Shown in pieces: positions 1 to 15,959 of a stretch of 64,000 bases of DNA (position 1 is its first letter; each line of letters starts with the position of its first letter). The stretch comes from Rheum nobile (lineage: Eukaryota; Streptophyta; Magnoliopsida; Caryophyllales; Polygonaceae). The translations under genes were made by a program, and so were the position numbers. The notes beneath the pieces are model-generated. The model saw nothing but the letters and a program-made list of their open reading frames with translations. It was not told where the DNA came from and ran no database searches. Location: assembly GCA_027886185.1 (NCBI GenBank), contig WOAB01000226.1:1-64000 (forward strand), in the 5' to 3' direction.

Positions 1-3000
1 ACATTAAAAACATTAAAATGATTAATTATAAATGAACCTAACCATAAACCATAAACTATATAGAACCTTAAAATACAAACCCTTAACCCTAAATTATAAA
101 TCCTAACCTAGATCATATAATGTTACAACTGATAAATCTTAAAAAAACTACAAAAATCATAAACACATTAAAAAATGTTAAAATAATTAAATATAAAAGA
201 ACCTAACCATAAACTATACAAACCTTAAAATACAAACCCTTAACCCTAAACTATAAACCCTAACCTAGATCATATAATGTTACAACTTACATTACCCTTT
301 AAATCTTAAAAAATCTACAAAAATTATAAACACATTAAAAAATGTTAAAATAATTAAATATAAAAGAACCTAACCATAAACCATAAACAATACAAAACCT
401 TAAAATACAAACCCTTAACCCTAAATTATAAACCCTAACCTAGATCATATAATGTTACAACTTACATTACCCTTTAAATCTTAAAAAAGCTACAAAAATT
501 ATAAACACATTAAAAAATATTAAAATAATTAAATATAAAAGAACCTAACTATAAACCATAAACTATACAAAACCTTAAAATACAAACCCTTAACCCTAAA
601 CTATAAACCCTAACCTAGATCATATAATGTTACAACTTACAATACCATTTATATCTTAAAAAAGTTACAAAAATTATAAACACATTAAAAACATTAAAAT
701 GATTAATTATAAATGAACCTAACCATAAACCATAAACTATATAGAACATTAAAATACAAACCTTAACCCTAAACTATAAACCCTAACCTAGATCATATAA
801 TGTTACAACTTACATTACCCTTTAAATCTTAAAAAATCTACAAAAATTATAAACACATTAAAAAATGTTAAAATAATTAAATATAAAAGAACCTAACCAT
901 AAACCATAAACTATACAAAACCTTAAAATACAAACCCTTAACCCTAAACTATAAACCCTAACCTAGATCATATAATGTTACAACTTACAATACCCTTTAA
1001 ATCTTAAAAAAGCTACAAAAATTATGAACAAATTAAAAATGTTAAAATAACTAAATATAAAAGAACCTAACCCTAAACTATACAAAATCTTAAAATACAA
1101 ACCCTTAACCCTAAACTATACCCTAAACTATAAACCCTAACCTAGATCATATAATGTTACAACTTACAATACCCTTTATATCTTAAAAAAGCTACAAAAA
1201 TTATAAACACATTAAAAACATTAAAATGATTAATTATAAATGAACCTAACCATAAACCATAAACTATATAGAACCTTAAAATATAAACCCTTAACCCTAA
1301 ACTATAAATCCTAACCTAGATCATATAATGTTACAACTTATAAATCTTAAAAAAACTACAAAAATCATAAACACATTAAAAAATGTTAAAATAATTAAAT
1401 ATAAAAGAACCTAACCATAAACTATACAAAACCTTAAAATACAAACCCTTAACCCTAAACTATAAACCCTAACCTAGATCATATAATGTTACAACTTACA
1501 TTACCCTTTAAATCTTAAAAAATCTACAAAAATTATAAACACATTAAAAAATGTTAAAATAATTAAATATAAAAGAACCTAACCATAAACTATACAAAAC
1601 CTTAAAATACAAACCCTTAACCCTAAACTATAAACCCTAACCTAGATCATATAATGTTACAACTTACAATACCCTTTAAATCTTAAGAAAACTACAAAAA
1701 TTATGAACCAATTAAAAATGTTAAAATAACTAAATATAAAAGAACCTAACCCTAAACTATACAAAACCTTAAAATACAAACCCTTAACCCTAAACTATAA
1801 ACCCTAACCTAGATCATATAATGTTATAACTTACAATACCCTTTATATCTTAAAAAACCTACAAAAATTATAAACACATTAAAAACATTAAAATGATTAA
1901 TTATAAATGAACCTAACCATAAACCATAAACTATATAGAACCTTAAAATACAAACCCTTAACCCTAAACTATAAACCCTAACCTAGATCATATAATGTTA
2001 CAACTTATAAATCTTAAAAAAACTACAAAAATCATAAACACATTAAAAAATGTTAAAATAATTAAATATAAAAGAACCTAACCATAAACTATACAAAACC
2101 TTAAAATACAAACACTTAATCCTAAACTATAAACCCTAACCTAGATCATATAATGTTACAACTTACAAACCCTTTATATCTTAAAAAAGCTACAAAAATT
2201 ATAAACACATTAAAAACATTAAAATGATTAATTATAAATGAACCTAACCATAAACCATAAACTATATAGAACCTTAAAATACAAACCCTTCATCCTAAAT
2301 TATAAATCCTAACCTAGATCATATAATGTTACAACTGATAAATCTTAAAAAAATTACAAAAATCATAAACACATTAAAAAATGTTAAAATAATTAAATAT
2401 AAAAGAACCTAACCATAAACTATACAAAACCTTAAAATACAAACCCTTAACCCTAAACTATAAACCCTAACCTAGATCATATAATGTTACAACTTACATT
2501 ACCCTTTAAATCTTAAAAAATCTACAAAAATTATAAACACATTAAAAAATGTTAAAATAATTAAATATAAAAGAACCTAACCATAAACCATAAACAATAC
2601 AAAACCTTAAAATACAAACCCTTAACCCTAAACTATAAACCCTAACCTAGATCATATAATATTACAACTTACATTACCCTTTAAATCTTAAAAAAGCTAC
2701 AAAAATTATAAACACATTAAAAAATATTAAAATAATTAAATATAAAAGAACCTAACTATAAACCATAAACTATACAAAACCTTAAAATACAAACCCTTAA
2801 CCCTAAACTATAAACCCTAACCTAGATCATATAATGTTACAACTTACAATACCATTTATATCTTAAAAAAGCTACAAAAATTATAAACACATTAAAAACA
2901 TTAAAATGATTAATTATAAATGAACCTAACCATAAACCATAAACTATATAGAACATTAAAATACAAACCCTTAACCCTAAACTATAAACCCTAACCTAGA

Positions 3001-6000
3001 TCATATAATGTTACAACTTACATTACCCTTTAAATCTTAAAAAATCTACAAAAATTATAAACACATTAAAAAATGTTAAAATAATTAAATATAAAAGAAC
3101 CTAACCATAAACTATACAAAACCTTAAAATACAAACCCTTAACCCTAAACTATAAACCCTAACCTAGATCATATAATGTTACAACTTACATTACCCTTTA
3201 AATCTTAAAAAAGCTACAAAAATTATAAACACATTAAAAATGTTAAAATAACTAAATATAAAAGAACCTAACCCTAAACTATACAAAACCTTAAAATACA
3301 AACACTTAATCCTAAACTATAAACCCTAACCTAGATCATATAATGTTACAACTTACAAACCCTTTATATCTTAAAAAAGCTACAAAAATTATAAACACAT
3401 TAAAAACATTAAAATGATTAATTATAAATGAACCTAACCATAAACCATAAACTATATAGAACCTTAAAATACAAACCCTTAACCCTAAACTATAAATCGT
3501 AACCTAGATCATATAATGTTACAACTTATAAATCTTAAAAAAACTACAAAAATCATAAACACATTAAAAAATGTTAAAATAATTAAATATAAAAGAACCT
3601 AACCATAAACTATACAAAACCTTAAAATACAAACACTTAATCCTAAACTATAAACCCTAACCTAGATCATATAATGTTACAACTTACATTACCCTTTAAA
3701 TCTTAAAAAAGCTACAAACATTATAAACACAATAAAAAATCTTAAAATAATTAATATAAATGAACCTAACCATAAACCATAAACTATACAAAACCTTAAA
3801 ATACAAACCCTTAACCCTAAACTATAAACCCTAACCTAGATCATATAATGTTACAACTTACAAACCCTTTATATCTTAAAAAAGTTACAAAAATTATAAA
3901 CACATTAAAAACATTAAAATGATTAATTATAAATGAACCTAACCATAAACCATAAACTATATACAACATTAAAATACAAACCCTTAACCCTAAACTATAA
4001 ATCCTAACCTAGATCATATAATGTTACAACTTACAATACCATTTATATCTTAAAAAAGCTACAAAAATTATAAACACATTAAAAACATTAAAATGATTAA
4101 TTATAAATGAACCTAACCATAAACCATAAACTATATAGAACATTAAAATACAAACCCTTAACCCTAAACTATAAACCCTAACCTAGATCATATAATGTTA
4201 CAACTTACATTACCCTTTAAATCTTAAAAAATCTACAAAAATTATAAACACATTAAAAAATGTTAAAATAATTAAATATAAAAGAACCTAACCATAAACC
4301 ATAAACTATACAAAACCTTAAAATACAAACCCTTAACCCTAAACTATAAACCCTAACCTAGATCATATAATGTTACAACTTACAAAACCCTTTAAATCTT
4401 AAAAAAGCTACAAAAATTATGAACAAATTAAAAATGTTAAAATAACTAAATATAAAAGAACCTAACCCTAAACTATACAAAACCCTAAAATACAAACCCT
4501 TAACCCTAAACTATAAACCATAACCTAGATCATATAATGTTACAACTTACAATACCCTTTATATCTTAAAAAAGCTACAAAAATTATAAACACATTAAAA
4601 AATGTTAAAATGATTAATTATAAATGAACCTAACCATAAACCATAAACTATATAGAACCTTAAAATACAAACCCTTAACCCTAAACTATAAATCCTAACC
4701 TAGATCATATAATGTTACAACTTATTAATCTTAAAAAAACTACAAAAATCATAAACACATTAAAAAATGTTAAAATAATTAAATATAAAAGAACCTAACC
4801 ATAAACTATACAAAACCTTAAAATACAAACACTTAATCCTAAACTATAAACCCTAACCTAGATCATATAATGTTACAACTTACAAACCCTTTATATCTTA
4901 AAAAAGCTACAAAAATTATAAACACATTAAAAACATTAAAATGATTAATTATAAATGAACCTAACCATAAACCATAAACTATATAGAACCTTAAAATACA
5001 AACCCTTAACCCTAAATTATAAATCCTAACCTAGATCATATAATGTTACAACTGATAAATCTTAAAAAAACTACAAAAATCATAAACACATAAAAAAATG
5101 TTAAAATAATTAAATATAAAAGAACCTAATCATAAACTATACAAAACCTTAAAATACAAACCCTTAACCCTAAACTATAAACCCTAACCTAGATCATATA
5201 ATGTTACAACTTACATTACCCTTTAAATCTTAAAAAAGCTACAAAAATTATAAACACATTAAAAAATGTTAAAATAATTAAATATAAAAGAACCTAACCA
5301 TAAACTATACAAAACCTTAAAATACAAACCCTTAACCCTAAACTATAAACCCTAACCTAGATCATATAATGTTACAACTTACAATACCCTTTAAATCTTA
5401 AAAAAGCTACAAAAATTATGAACAAATTAAAAATGTTAAAATAACTAAATATAAAAGAACCTAACCCTAAACTATACAAAACCTTAAAATACAAACCCTT
5501 AACCCTAAACTATAAACCCTAACCTAGATCATATAATGTTATAACTTACAATACCCTTTATATCTTAAAAAACCTACAAAAATTATAAACACATTAAAAA
5601 CATTAAAATGATTAATTATAAATGAACCTAACCATAAACCATAAACTATATAGAACCTTAAAATACAAACCCTTAACCCTAAACTATAAATCCTAACCTA
5701 GATCATATAATGTTACAACTTATAAATCTTAAAAAAAATACAAAAATCATAAACACATTAAAAAATGTTAAAATAATTAAATATAAAAGAACCTAACCAT
5801 AAACTATACAAAACCTTAAAATACAAACCCTTAACCCTAAACTATAAACCCTAACCTAGATCATATAATGTTACAACTTACATTACCCTTTAAATCTTAA
5901 AAAAGCTACAAAAATTATAAACACATTAAAAAATATTAAAATAATTAAATATAAAAGAACCTAACTATAAACCATAAACTATACAAAACCTTAAATTACA

Positions 6001-6069
6001 AACCCTTAACCCTAAACTATAAACCCTAACCTAGATCATATAATGTTACAACTTACAATACCATTTATA

Positions 6070-8100
6070 TCTTAAAAAAGCTACAAAAATTATAAACACA
6101 TTAAAAACATTAAAATGATTAATTATAAATGAACCTAACCATAAACCATAAACTATATAGAACATTAAAATACAAACCCTTAACCCTAAACTATAAATCC
6201 TAACCTAGATCATATAATGTTACAACTTATAAATCTTAAAAAAACTACAAAAATCATAAACACATTAAAAAACGTTAAAATAATTAAATATAAAAGAACC
6301 TAACCATAAAATATACAAAACCTTAAAATACAAACCCTTAACCCTAAACTATAAACCCTAACCTAGATCATATAATGTTACAACTTACAATACCCTTTAA
6401 ATCTTAAAAAAGCTACAAAAATTATAAACACATTAAAAAATGTTAAAATAATTAAATATAAAAGAACTTAACCATAAACCATAAACTATACAAAACCTAA
6501 AAATACAAACCCTTAACCCTAAACTATAAACCCTAACCTAGATCATATAATGTTACAACTTATAATACCCTTTAAATCTTAAAAAAGCTACAAAAATCAT
6601 GAACAAATTATAAAATTTTAAAATAATTAAATATAAAAGAACCTAACCATAAAATATACAAAACCTTAAAATATAAACCCTTAACCCTAAACTATAAACC
6701 CTAACCTAGATCATATAATGTTACAACTTACAATACCCTTTAAATCTTAAAAAAGCTACAAACATTATAAACACAATAAAAAATCTTAAAATAATTAATA
6801 TAAATGAACCTAACCATAAACCATAAACTATACAAAACCTTAAAATACAAACCCTTAACCCTAAACTATAAACCCTAACCTAGATCATATAATGTTACAA
6901 CTTACAATACCCTTTAAATCTTAAAAAAGCTACAAAAATTATGAACAAATTAAAAATGTTAAAATAACTAAATATAAAAGAACCTAACCCTAAACTATAC
7001 AAAACCTTAAAATACAAACACTTAATCCTAAACTATAAACCCTAACCTAGATCATATAATGTTACAACTTACAATACCCTTTATATCTTAAAAAAGCTAC
7101 AAAAATTATAAACACATTAAAAACATTAAAATGATTAATTATAAATGAACCTAACCATAAACCATAAACTATATAGAACATTAAAATACAAACCCTTAAC
7201 CCTAAACTATAAATCCTAACCTAGATCATATAATGTTACAACTTATAAATCTTAAAAAAACTACAAAAATCATAAACACATTAAAAAACGTTAAAATAAT
7301 TAAATATAAAAGAACCTAACCATAAAATATACAAAACCTTAAAATACAAACCCTTAACCCTAAACTATAAACCCTAACCTAGATCATATAATGTTACAAC
7401 TTACAATACCCTTTAAATCTTAAAAAAGCTACAAAAATTATAAACACATTAAAAAATGTTAAAATAATTAAATATAAAAGAACTTAACCATAAACCATAA
7501 ACTATACAAAACCTAAAAATACAAACCCTTAACCCTAAACTATAAACCCTAACCTAGATCATATAATGTTACAACTTATAATACCCTTTAAATCTTAAAA
7601 AAGCTACAAAAATCATGAACAAATTATAAAATTTTAAAATAATTAAATATAAAAGAACCTAACCATAAAATATACAAAACCTTAAAATATAAACCCTTAA
7701 CCCTAAACTATAAACCCTAACCTAGATCATATAATGTTACAACTTACAATACCCTTTAAATCTTAAAAAAGCTACAAACATTATAAACACAATAAAAAAT
7801 CTTAAAATAATTAATATAAATGAACCTAACCATAAACCATAAACTATACAAAACCTTAAAATACAAACCCTTAACCCTAAACTATAAACCCTAACCTAGA
7901 TCATATAATGTTACAACTTACAATACCCTTTAAATCTTAAAAAAGCTACAAAAATTATGAACAAATTAAAAATGTTAAAATAACTAAATATAAAAGAACC
8001 TAACCCTAAACTATACAAAACCTTAAAATACAAACACTTAATCCTAAACTATAAACCCTAACCTAGATCATATAATGTTACAACTTACAAACCCTTTATA
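6070..8100. repeat. Higher-order duplication in satellite, period 1016 bp
   Basis: A block of six monomers is repeated in tandem. Private variants recur exactly 1016 bp apart: AAAACGTTAAAATAATT near 6270 and 7286, and CCATAAAATATACAAAACC near 6303 and 7319. Block edges are approximate. Confidence 0.85.
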
Positions 8101-9054
8101 TCTTAAAAAAGCTACAAAAATTATAAACACATTAAAAACATTAAAATGATTAATTATAAATGAACCTAACCATAAACCATAAACTATATAGAACCTTAAA
8201 ATACAAACCCTTAACCCTAAATTATAAATCCTAACCTAGATCATATAATGTTACAACTTATAAATCTTAAAAAAACTACAAAAATCATAAACACAGTAAA
8301 AAATGTTAAAATAATTAAATATAAAAGAACCTAACCATAAACTATACAAAACCTTAAAATACAAACCCTTAACCCTAAACTATAAACCCTAACCTAGATC
8401 ATATAATGTTACAACTTACATTACCCTTTAAATCTTAAAAAAGCTACAAAAATTATAAACACATTAAAAAATGTTAAAATAATTAAATATAAAAGAACCT
8501 AACCATAAACCATAAAGTATACAAAACCTTAAAATACAAACCCTTAACCCTAAACTATAAACCCTAACCTAGATCATATAATGTTACAACTTACAATACC
8601 CTTTAAATCTTAAAAAAGCTACAAAAATTATGAACAAATAAAAAATGTTAAAATAACTAAATATAAAAGAACCTAACCCTAAACTATACAAAACCTTAAA
8701 ATACAAACCCTTAACCCTAAACTATAAACCCTAACCTAGATCATATAATGTTATAACTTACAATACCCTTTATATCTTAAAAAACCTACAAAAATTATAA
8801 ACACATTAAAAACATTAAAATGATTAATTATAAATGAACCTAACCATAAACCATAAACTATATAGAACCTTAAAATACAAACCCTTAACCCTAAACTATA
8901 AATCCTAACCTAGATCATATAATGTTACAACTTATAAATCTTAAAAAAAATACAAAAATCATAAACACATTAAAAAATGTTAAAATAATTAAATATAAAA
9001 GAACCTAACCATAAACTATACAAAACCTTAAAATACAAACCCTTAACCCTAAAC

Positions 9055-12000
9055 TATAAACCCTAACCTAGATCATATAATGTTACAACTTACATTACCC
9101 TTTAAATCTTAAAAAAGCTACAAAAATTATAAACACATTAAAAAATATTAAAATAATTAAATATAAAAGAACCTAACTATAAACCATAAACTATACAAAA
9201 CCTTAAAATACAAACCCTTAACCCTAAACTATAAATCCTAACCTAGATCATATAATGTTACAACTTACAATACCCTTTAAATCTTAAAAAAGCTACAAAA
9301 ATTATGAACAAATTAAAAATGTTAAAATAACTAAATATAAAGAACCTAACCCTTAACTATACAAAACCTTAAAATACAAACCCTTAACCCTAAACTATAA
9401 ACCCTAACCTAGATCATATAATGTTACAACTTACAATAACCTTTATATCTTAAAAAAACTACAAAAATTATAAACACATTAAAAACATTAAAATGATTAA
9501 TTATAAATGAACCTAACCATAAAACATAAACTATATAGAACCTTAAAATATAAACCCTTAACCCTAAACTATAAATCCTAACCCAGATCATATAATGTTA
9601 CAACTTATAAATCTTAAAAAAACTACAAAAATCATAAACACATTAAAAAATGTTAAAAAAATTAAATATAAAAGAACCTAACCATAAACTATACAAAGCC
9701 TTAAAATACAAACCCTTAACCCTAAACTATAAATCCTAACCTAGATCATATAATGTTACAACTTACATTACCCTTTAAATCTTAAAAAAGCTACAAAAAT
9801 TATAAACACATTAAAAAATGTTAAAATAATTAAATATAAAAGAACCTAACCATAAACTATACAAAACCTTAAAATACAAACCCTTAACCCTAAACTATAA
9901 ACCCTAACCTAGATCATATAATGTTACAACTTACAATACCCTTTAAATCTTAAAAAAACTACAAAAATTATGAACAAATTAAAAATGTTAAAATAACTAA
10001 ATATAAAAGAACCTAACCCTAAACTATACAAAATCTTAAAATACAAACCCTTAACCCTAAACTATAAACCCTAACCTAGATCATATAATATTACAACTTA
10101 CAATACCCTTTATATCTTAAAAAAGCTACAAAAATTATAAACACATTAAAAACATTAAAATGATTAATTATAAATGAACCTAACCATAAACCATAAACTA
10201 TATAGAACCTTAAAATACAAACCCTTAACCCTAAACTATAAATCCTAACCTAGATCATATAATGTTACAACTTATAAATCTTAAAAAAACTACAAAAATC
10301 ATAAACACATTAAAAAATGTTAAAATAATTAAATATAAAAGAACCTAACCATAAACTATACAAAACCTTAAAATACAAACCCTTAAACCTAAACTATAAA
10401 CCCTAACCTATATCATATAATGTTACAACTTACATTACCCTTTAAATCTTAAAAAATCTACAAAAATTATAAACACATTAAAAAATGTTAAAATAATTAA
10501 ATATAAAAGAACCTAACCATAAACTATACAAAACCTTAAAATACAAACCCTTAACCCTAAACTATAAACCCTAACCTAGATCATATAATGTTACAACTTA
10601 CATTACCCTTTAAATCTTAAAAAAGCTACAAAAATTATAAACACATTAAAAAATATTAAAATAATTAAATATAAAAGAACCTAACTATAAACCATAAACT
10701 ATACAAAACCTTAAAATACAAACCCTTAACCCTAAACTATAAATCCTAACCTAGATCATATAATGTTACAACTTACAATACCCTTTAAATCTTAAAAAAG
10801 CTACAAAAATTATGAACAAATTAAAAATGTTAAAATAACTAAATATAAAAGAACCTAACCCTTAACTATACAAAACCTTAAAATACAAACCCTTAACCCT
10901 AAACTATAAACCCTAACCTAGATCATATAATGTTACAACTTACAATAACCTTTATATCTTAAAAAAACTACAAAAATTATAAACACATTAAAAACATTAA
11001 AATGATTAATTATAAATGAACCTAACCATAAAACATAAACTATATAGAACCTTAAAATATAAACCCTTAACCCTAAACTATAAATCCTAACCCAGATCAT
11101 ATAATGTTACAACTTATAAATCTTAAAAAAACTACAAAAATCATAAACACATTAAAAAATGTTAAAAAAATTAAATATAAAAGAACCTAACCATAAACTA
11201 TACAAAGCCTTAAAATACAAACCCTTAACCCTAAACTATAAATCCTAACCTAGATCATATAATGTTACAACTTACATTACCCTTTAAATCTTAAAAAAGC
11301 TACAAAAATTATAAACACATTAAAAAATGTTAAAATAATTAAATATAAAAGAACCTAACCATAAACTATACAAAACCTTAAAATACAAACCCTTAACCCT
11401 AAACTATAAACCCTAACCTAGATCATATAATGTTACAACTTACAATACCCTTTAAATCTTAAAAAACTACAAAAATTATGAACAAATTAAAAATGTTAAA
11501 ATAACTAAATATAAAAGAACCTAACCCTAAACTATACAAAATCTTAAAATACAAACCCTTAACCCTAAACTATAAACCCTAACCTAGATCATATAATATT
11601 ACAACTTACAATACCCTTTATATCTTAAAAAAGCTACAAAAATTATAAACACATTAAAAACATTAAAATGATTAATTATAAATGAACCTAACCATAAACC
11701 ATAAACTATATAGAACCTTAAAATACAAACCCTTAACCCTAAACTATAAATCCTAACCTAGATCATATAATGTTACAACTTATAAATCTTAAAAAAACTA
11801 CAAAAATCATAAACACATTAAAAAATGTTAAAATAATTAAATATAAAAGAACCTAACCATAAACTATACAAAACCTTAAAATACAAACCCTTAAACCTAA
11901 ACTATAAACCCTAACCTATATCATATAATGTTACAACTTACATTACCCTTTAAATCTTAAAAAATCTACAAAAATTATAAACACATTAAAAAATGTTAAA

Positions 12001-12072
12001 ATAATTAAATATAAAAGAACCTAACCATAAACTATACAAAACCTTAAAATACAAACCCTTAACCCTAAACTA
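9055..12072. repeat. Higher-order duplication in satellite, period 1509 bp
   Basis: A block of about nine monomers is repeated in tandem. Private variants recur 1509 bp apart: AACCCAGATCATAT (9582 and 11091) and GAACCTAACCCTTAACTAT (near 9342 and 10851). Edges are approximate. Confidence 0.85.
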
Positions 12073-12229
12073 TAAACCCTAACCTAGATCATATAATGTT
12101 ACAACTTACAATACCCTTTAAATCTTAAAAAAACTACAAAAATTATGAACAAATTAAAAATGTTAAAATAACTAAATATAAAAGAACCTAACCCTAAACT
12201 ATACAAAACCTTAAAATACAAACCCTTAA

Positions 12230-14910
12230 CCCTAAACTATAAACCCTAACCTAGATCATATAATGTTACAACTTACAATACCCTTTATATCTTAGAAAAG
12301 CTACAAAAATTATAAACACATTAAAAACATTAAAATGATTAATTATAAATGAACCTAACCATAAACCATAAACTATATAGAACCTTAAAATACAAACCCT
12401 TAACCCTAAACTATAAATCCTAACCTAGATCATATAATGTTACAACTTATAAATCTTAAAAAAACTACAAAAATCATAAACACATTAAAAAACGTTAAAA
12501 TAATTAAATATAAAAGAACCTAACCATAAACTATACAAAACCTTAAAATACAAACCCTTAACCCTAAACTATAAACCCTAACCTAGATCATATAATGTTA
12601 CAACTTATAAATCTTAAAAAAGCTACAAAAATTATAAACACATTAAAAAATGTTAAAATAATTAAATATAAAAGAACCTAACCCTAAACTATACAAAACC
12701 ATAAAATACAAACCCTTAACCCTAAACTATAAACACTAACCTAGATCATATAATGTTACAACTTACAATACCCTTTATATCTTAAAAAAGCTACAAAAAT
12801 TATAAACACATTAAAAACATTAAAATGATTAATTATAAATGAACCTAACCATAAACCATAAACTATATAGAACCTTAAAATATAAACCCTTAACCCTAAA
12901 CTATAAATCCTAACCTATATCATATAATGTTACAACTTATAAATCTTAAAAAAACTACAAAAATCATAAACACATTAAAAAATGTTAAAATAATTAAATA
13001 TAAAAGAACCTAACCATAAACTATACAAAACCTTAAAATACAAACCCTTAACCCTAAACTATAAACCCTAACCTAGATCATATAATGTTACAACTTACAT
13101 TACCCTTTAAATCTTAAAAAAGCTACAAAAATTATAAAACACATTAAAAAATGTTAAAATAATTAAATATAAAGAACCTAACCATAAACCATAAACTATA
13201 CAAAACCTTAAAATACAAACCCTTAACCCTAAACTATAAACCCTAACCTAGATCATATAATGTTACAACTTACAATACCCTTTAAATCTTAAAAAAGCTA
13301 CAAAAATTATGAACAAATTAAAAATGTTAAAATAACTAAATATAAAAGAACCTAACCCTAAACTATACAAAATCTTAAAATACAAACCCTTAACCCTAAA
13401 CTATAAACCCTAACCTAGATCATATAATGTTACAACTTACAATACCCTTTATATCTTAAAAAAGCTACAAAAATTATAAACACATTAAAAACATTAAAAT
13501 GATTAATTATAAATGAACCTAACCATAAACCATAAACTATATAGAACCTTAAAATATAAACCCTTAACCCTAAACTATAAACCCTAACCTAGATCATATA
13601 ATGTTACAACTTACAATACCCTTTATATCTTAGAAAAGCTACAAAAATTATAAACACATTAAAAACATTAAAATGATTAATTATAAATGAACCTAACCAT
13701 AAACCATAAACTATATAGAACCTTAAAATACAAACCCTTAACCCTAAACTATAAATCCTAACCTAGATCATATAATGTTACAACTTATAAATCTTAAAAA
13801 AACTACAAAAATCATAAACACATTAAAAAACGTTAAAATAATTAAATATAAAAGAACCTAACCATAAACTATACAAAACCTTAAAATACAAACCCTTAAC
13901 CCTAAACTATAAACCCTAACCTAGATCATATAATGTTACAACTTATAAATCTTAAAAAAGCTACAAAAATTATAAACACATTAAAAAATGTTAAAATAAT
14001 TAAATATAAAAGAACCTAACCCTAAACTATACAAAACCATAAAATACAAACCCTTAACCCTAAACTATAAACACTAACCTAGATCATATAATGTTACAAC
14101 TTACAATACCCTTTATATCTTAAAAAAGCTACAAAAATTATAAACACATTAAAAACATTAAAATGATTAATTATAAATGAACCTAACCATAAACCATAAA
14201 CTATATAGAACCTTAAAATATAAACCCTTAACCCTAAACTATAAATCCTAACCTATATCATATAATGTTACAACTTATAAATCTTAAAAAAACTACAAAA
14301 ATCATAAACACATTAAAAAATGTTAAAATAATTAAATATAAAAGAACCTAACCATAAACTATACAAAACCTTAAAATACAAACCCTTAACCCTAAACTAT
14401 AAACCCTAACCTAGATCATATAATGTTACAACTTACATTACCCTTTAAATCTTAAAAAAGCTACAAAAATTATAAAACACATTAAAAAATGTTAAAATAA
14501 TTAAATATAAAAGAACCTAACCATAAACCATAAACTATACAAAACCTTAAAATACAAACCCTTAACCCTAAACTATAAACCCTAACCTAGATCATATAAT
14601 GTTACAACTTACAATACCCTTTAAATCTTAAAAAAGCTACAAAAATTATGAACAAATTAAAAATGTTAAAATAACTAAATATAAAAGAACCTAACCCTAA
14701 ACTATACAAAATCTTAAAATACAAACCCTTAACCCTAAACTATAAACCCTAACCTAGATCATATAATGTTACAACTTACAATACCCTTTATATCTTAAAA
14801 AAGCTACAAAAATTATAAACACATTAAAAACATTAAAATGATTAATTATAAATGAACCTAACCATAAACCATAAACTATATAGAACCTTAAAATATAAAC
14901 CCTTAACCCT
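12230..14910. repeat. Higher-order duplication in satellite, period 1338 bp
   Basis: A block of eight monomers is repeated in tandem. Private variants recur 1338 bp apart: CTTAGAAAAGCTAC (12291 and 13629) and ATAAACACTAACCTAG (12729 and 14067). The copies are nearly identical, which suggests a recent unequal exchange. Confidence 0.88.
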
Positions 14911-15959
14911 AAACTATAAATCCTAACCTAGATCATATAATGTTACAACTTATAAATCTTAAAAAAACTACAAAAATCATAAACACATTAAAAAATGTTA
15001 AAATAATTAAATATAAAAGAACCTAACCATAAACTATACAAAACCTTAAAATACAAACCCTTAACCCTAAACTATAAACCCTAACCTAGATCATATAATG
15101 TTACAACTTACATTACCCTTTAAATCTTAAAAAATCTACAAAAATTATAAACACATTAAAAAATGTTAAAATAATTAAATATAAAAGAACCTAACCATAA
15201 ACCATAAACTATACAAAACCTTAAAATACAAACCCTTAACCCTAAACTATAAACCCTAACCTAGATCATATAATGTTACAACTTACAATACCCTTTAAAT
15301 CTTAAAAAAGCTACAAAAATTATGAACAAATTAAAAATGTTAAAATAACTAAATATAAAAGAACCTAACCCTAAACTATACAAAACCTTAAAATACAAAT
15401 CCTTAACCCTAAACTATAAACCCTAACCTAGATCATATAATGTTACAACTTACAATACCCTTTATATCTTAAAAAAGCTACAAAAATTATAAACACATTA
15501 AAAACATTAAAATGATTAATTATAAATGAACCTAACCATAAACCATAAACTATATAGAACCTTAAAATACAAACCCTTAACCCTAAACTATAAATCCTAA
15601 CCTAGATCATATAATGTTACAACTTATAAATCTTAAAAAAACTACAAAAATCATAAACACATTAAAAAATGTTAAAATAATTAAATATAAAAGAACCTAA
15701 CCATAAACTATACAAAACCTTAAAATACAAACCCTTAACCCTAAACTATAAACCCTAACCTAGATCATATAATGTTACAACTTACAATACCCTTTAAATC
15801 TTAAAAAAGCTACAAAAATTATAAACACATTAAAAAATGTTAAAATAATTAATTATAAATGAACCTAACCATAAACCATAAACTATATAGAACCTTAAAA
15901 TACAAACCCTTAACCCTAAACTATAAACCCTAACCTAGATCATATAATGTTACAACTTA

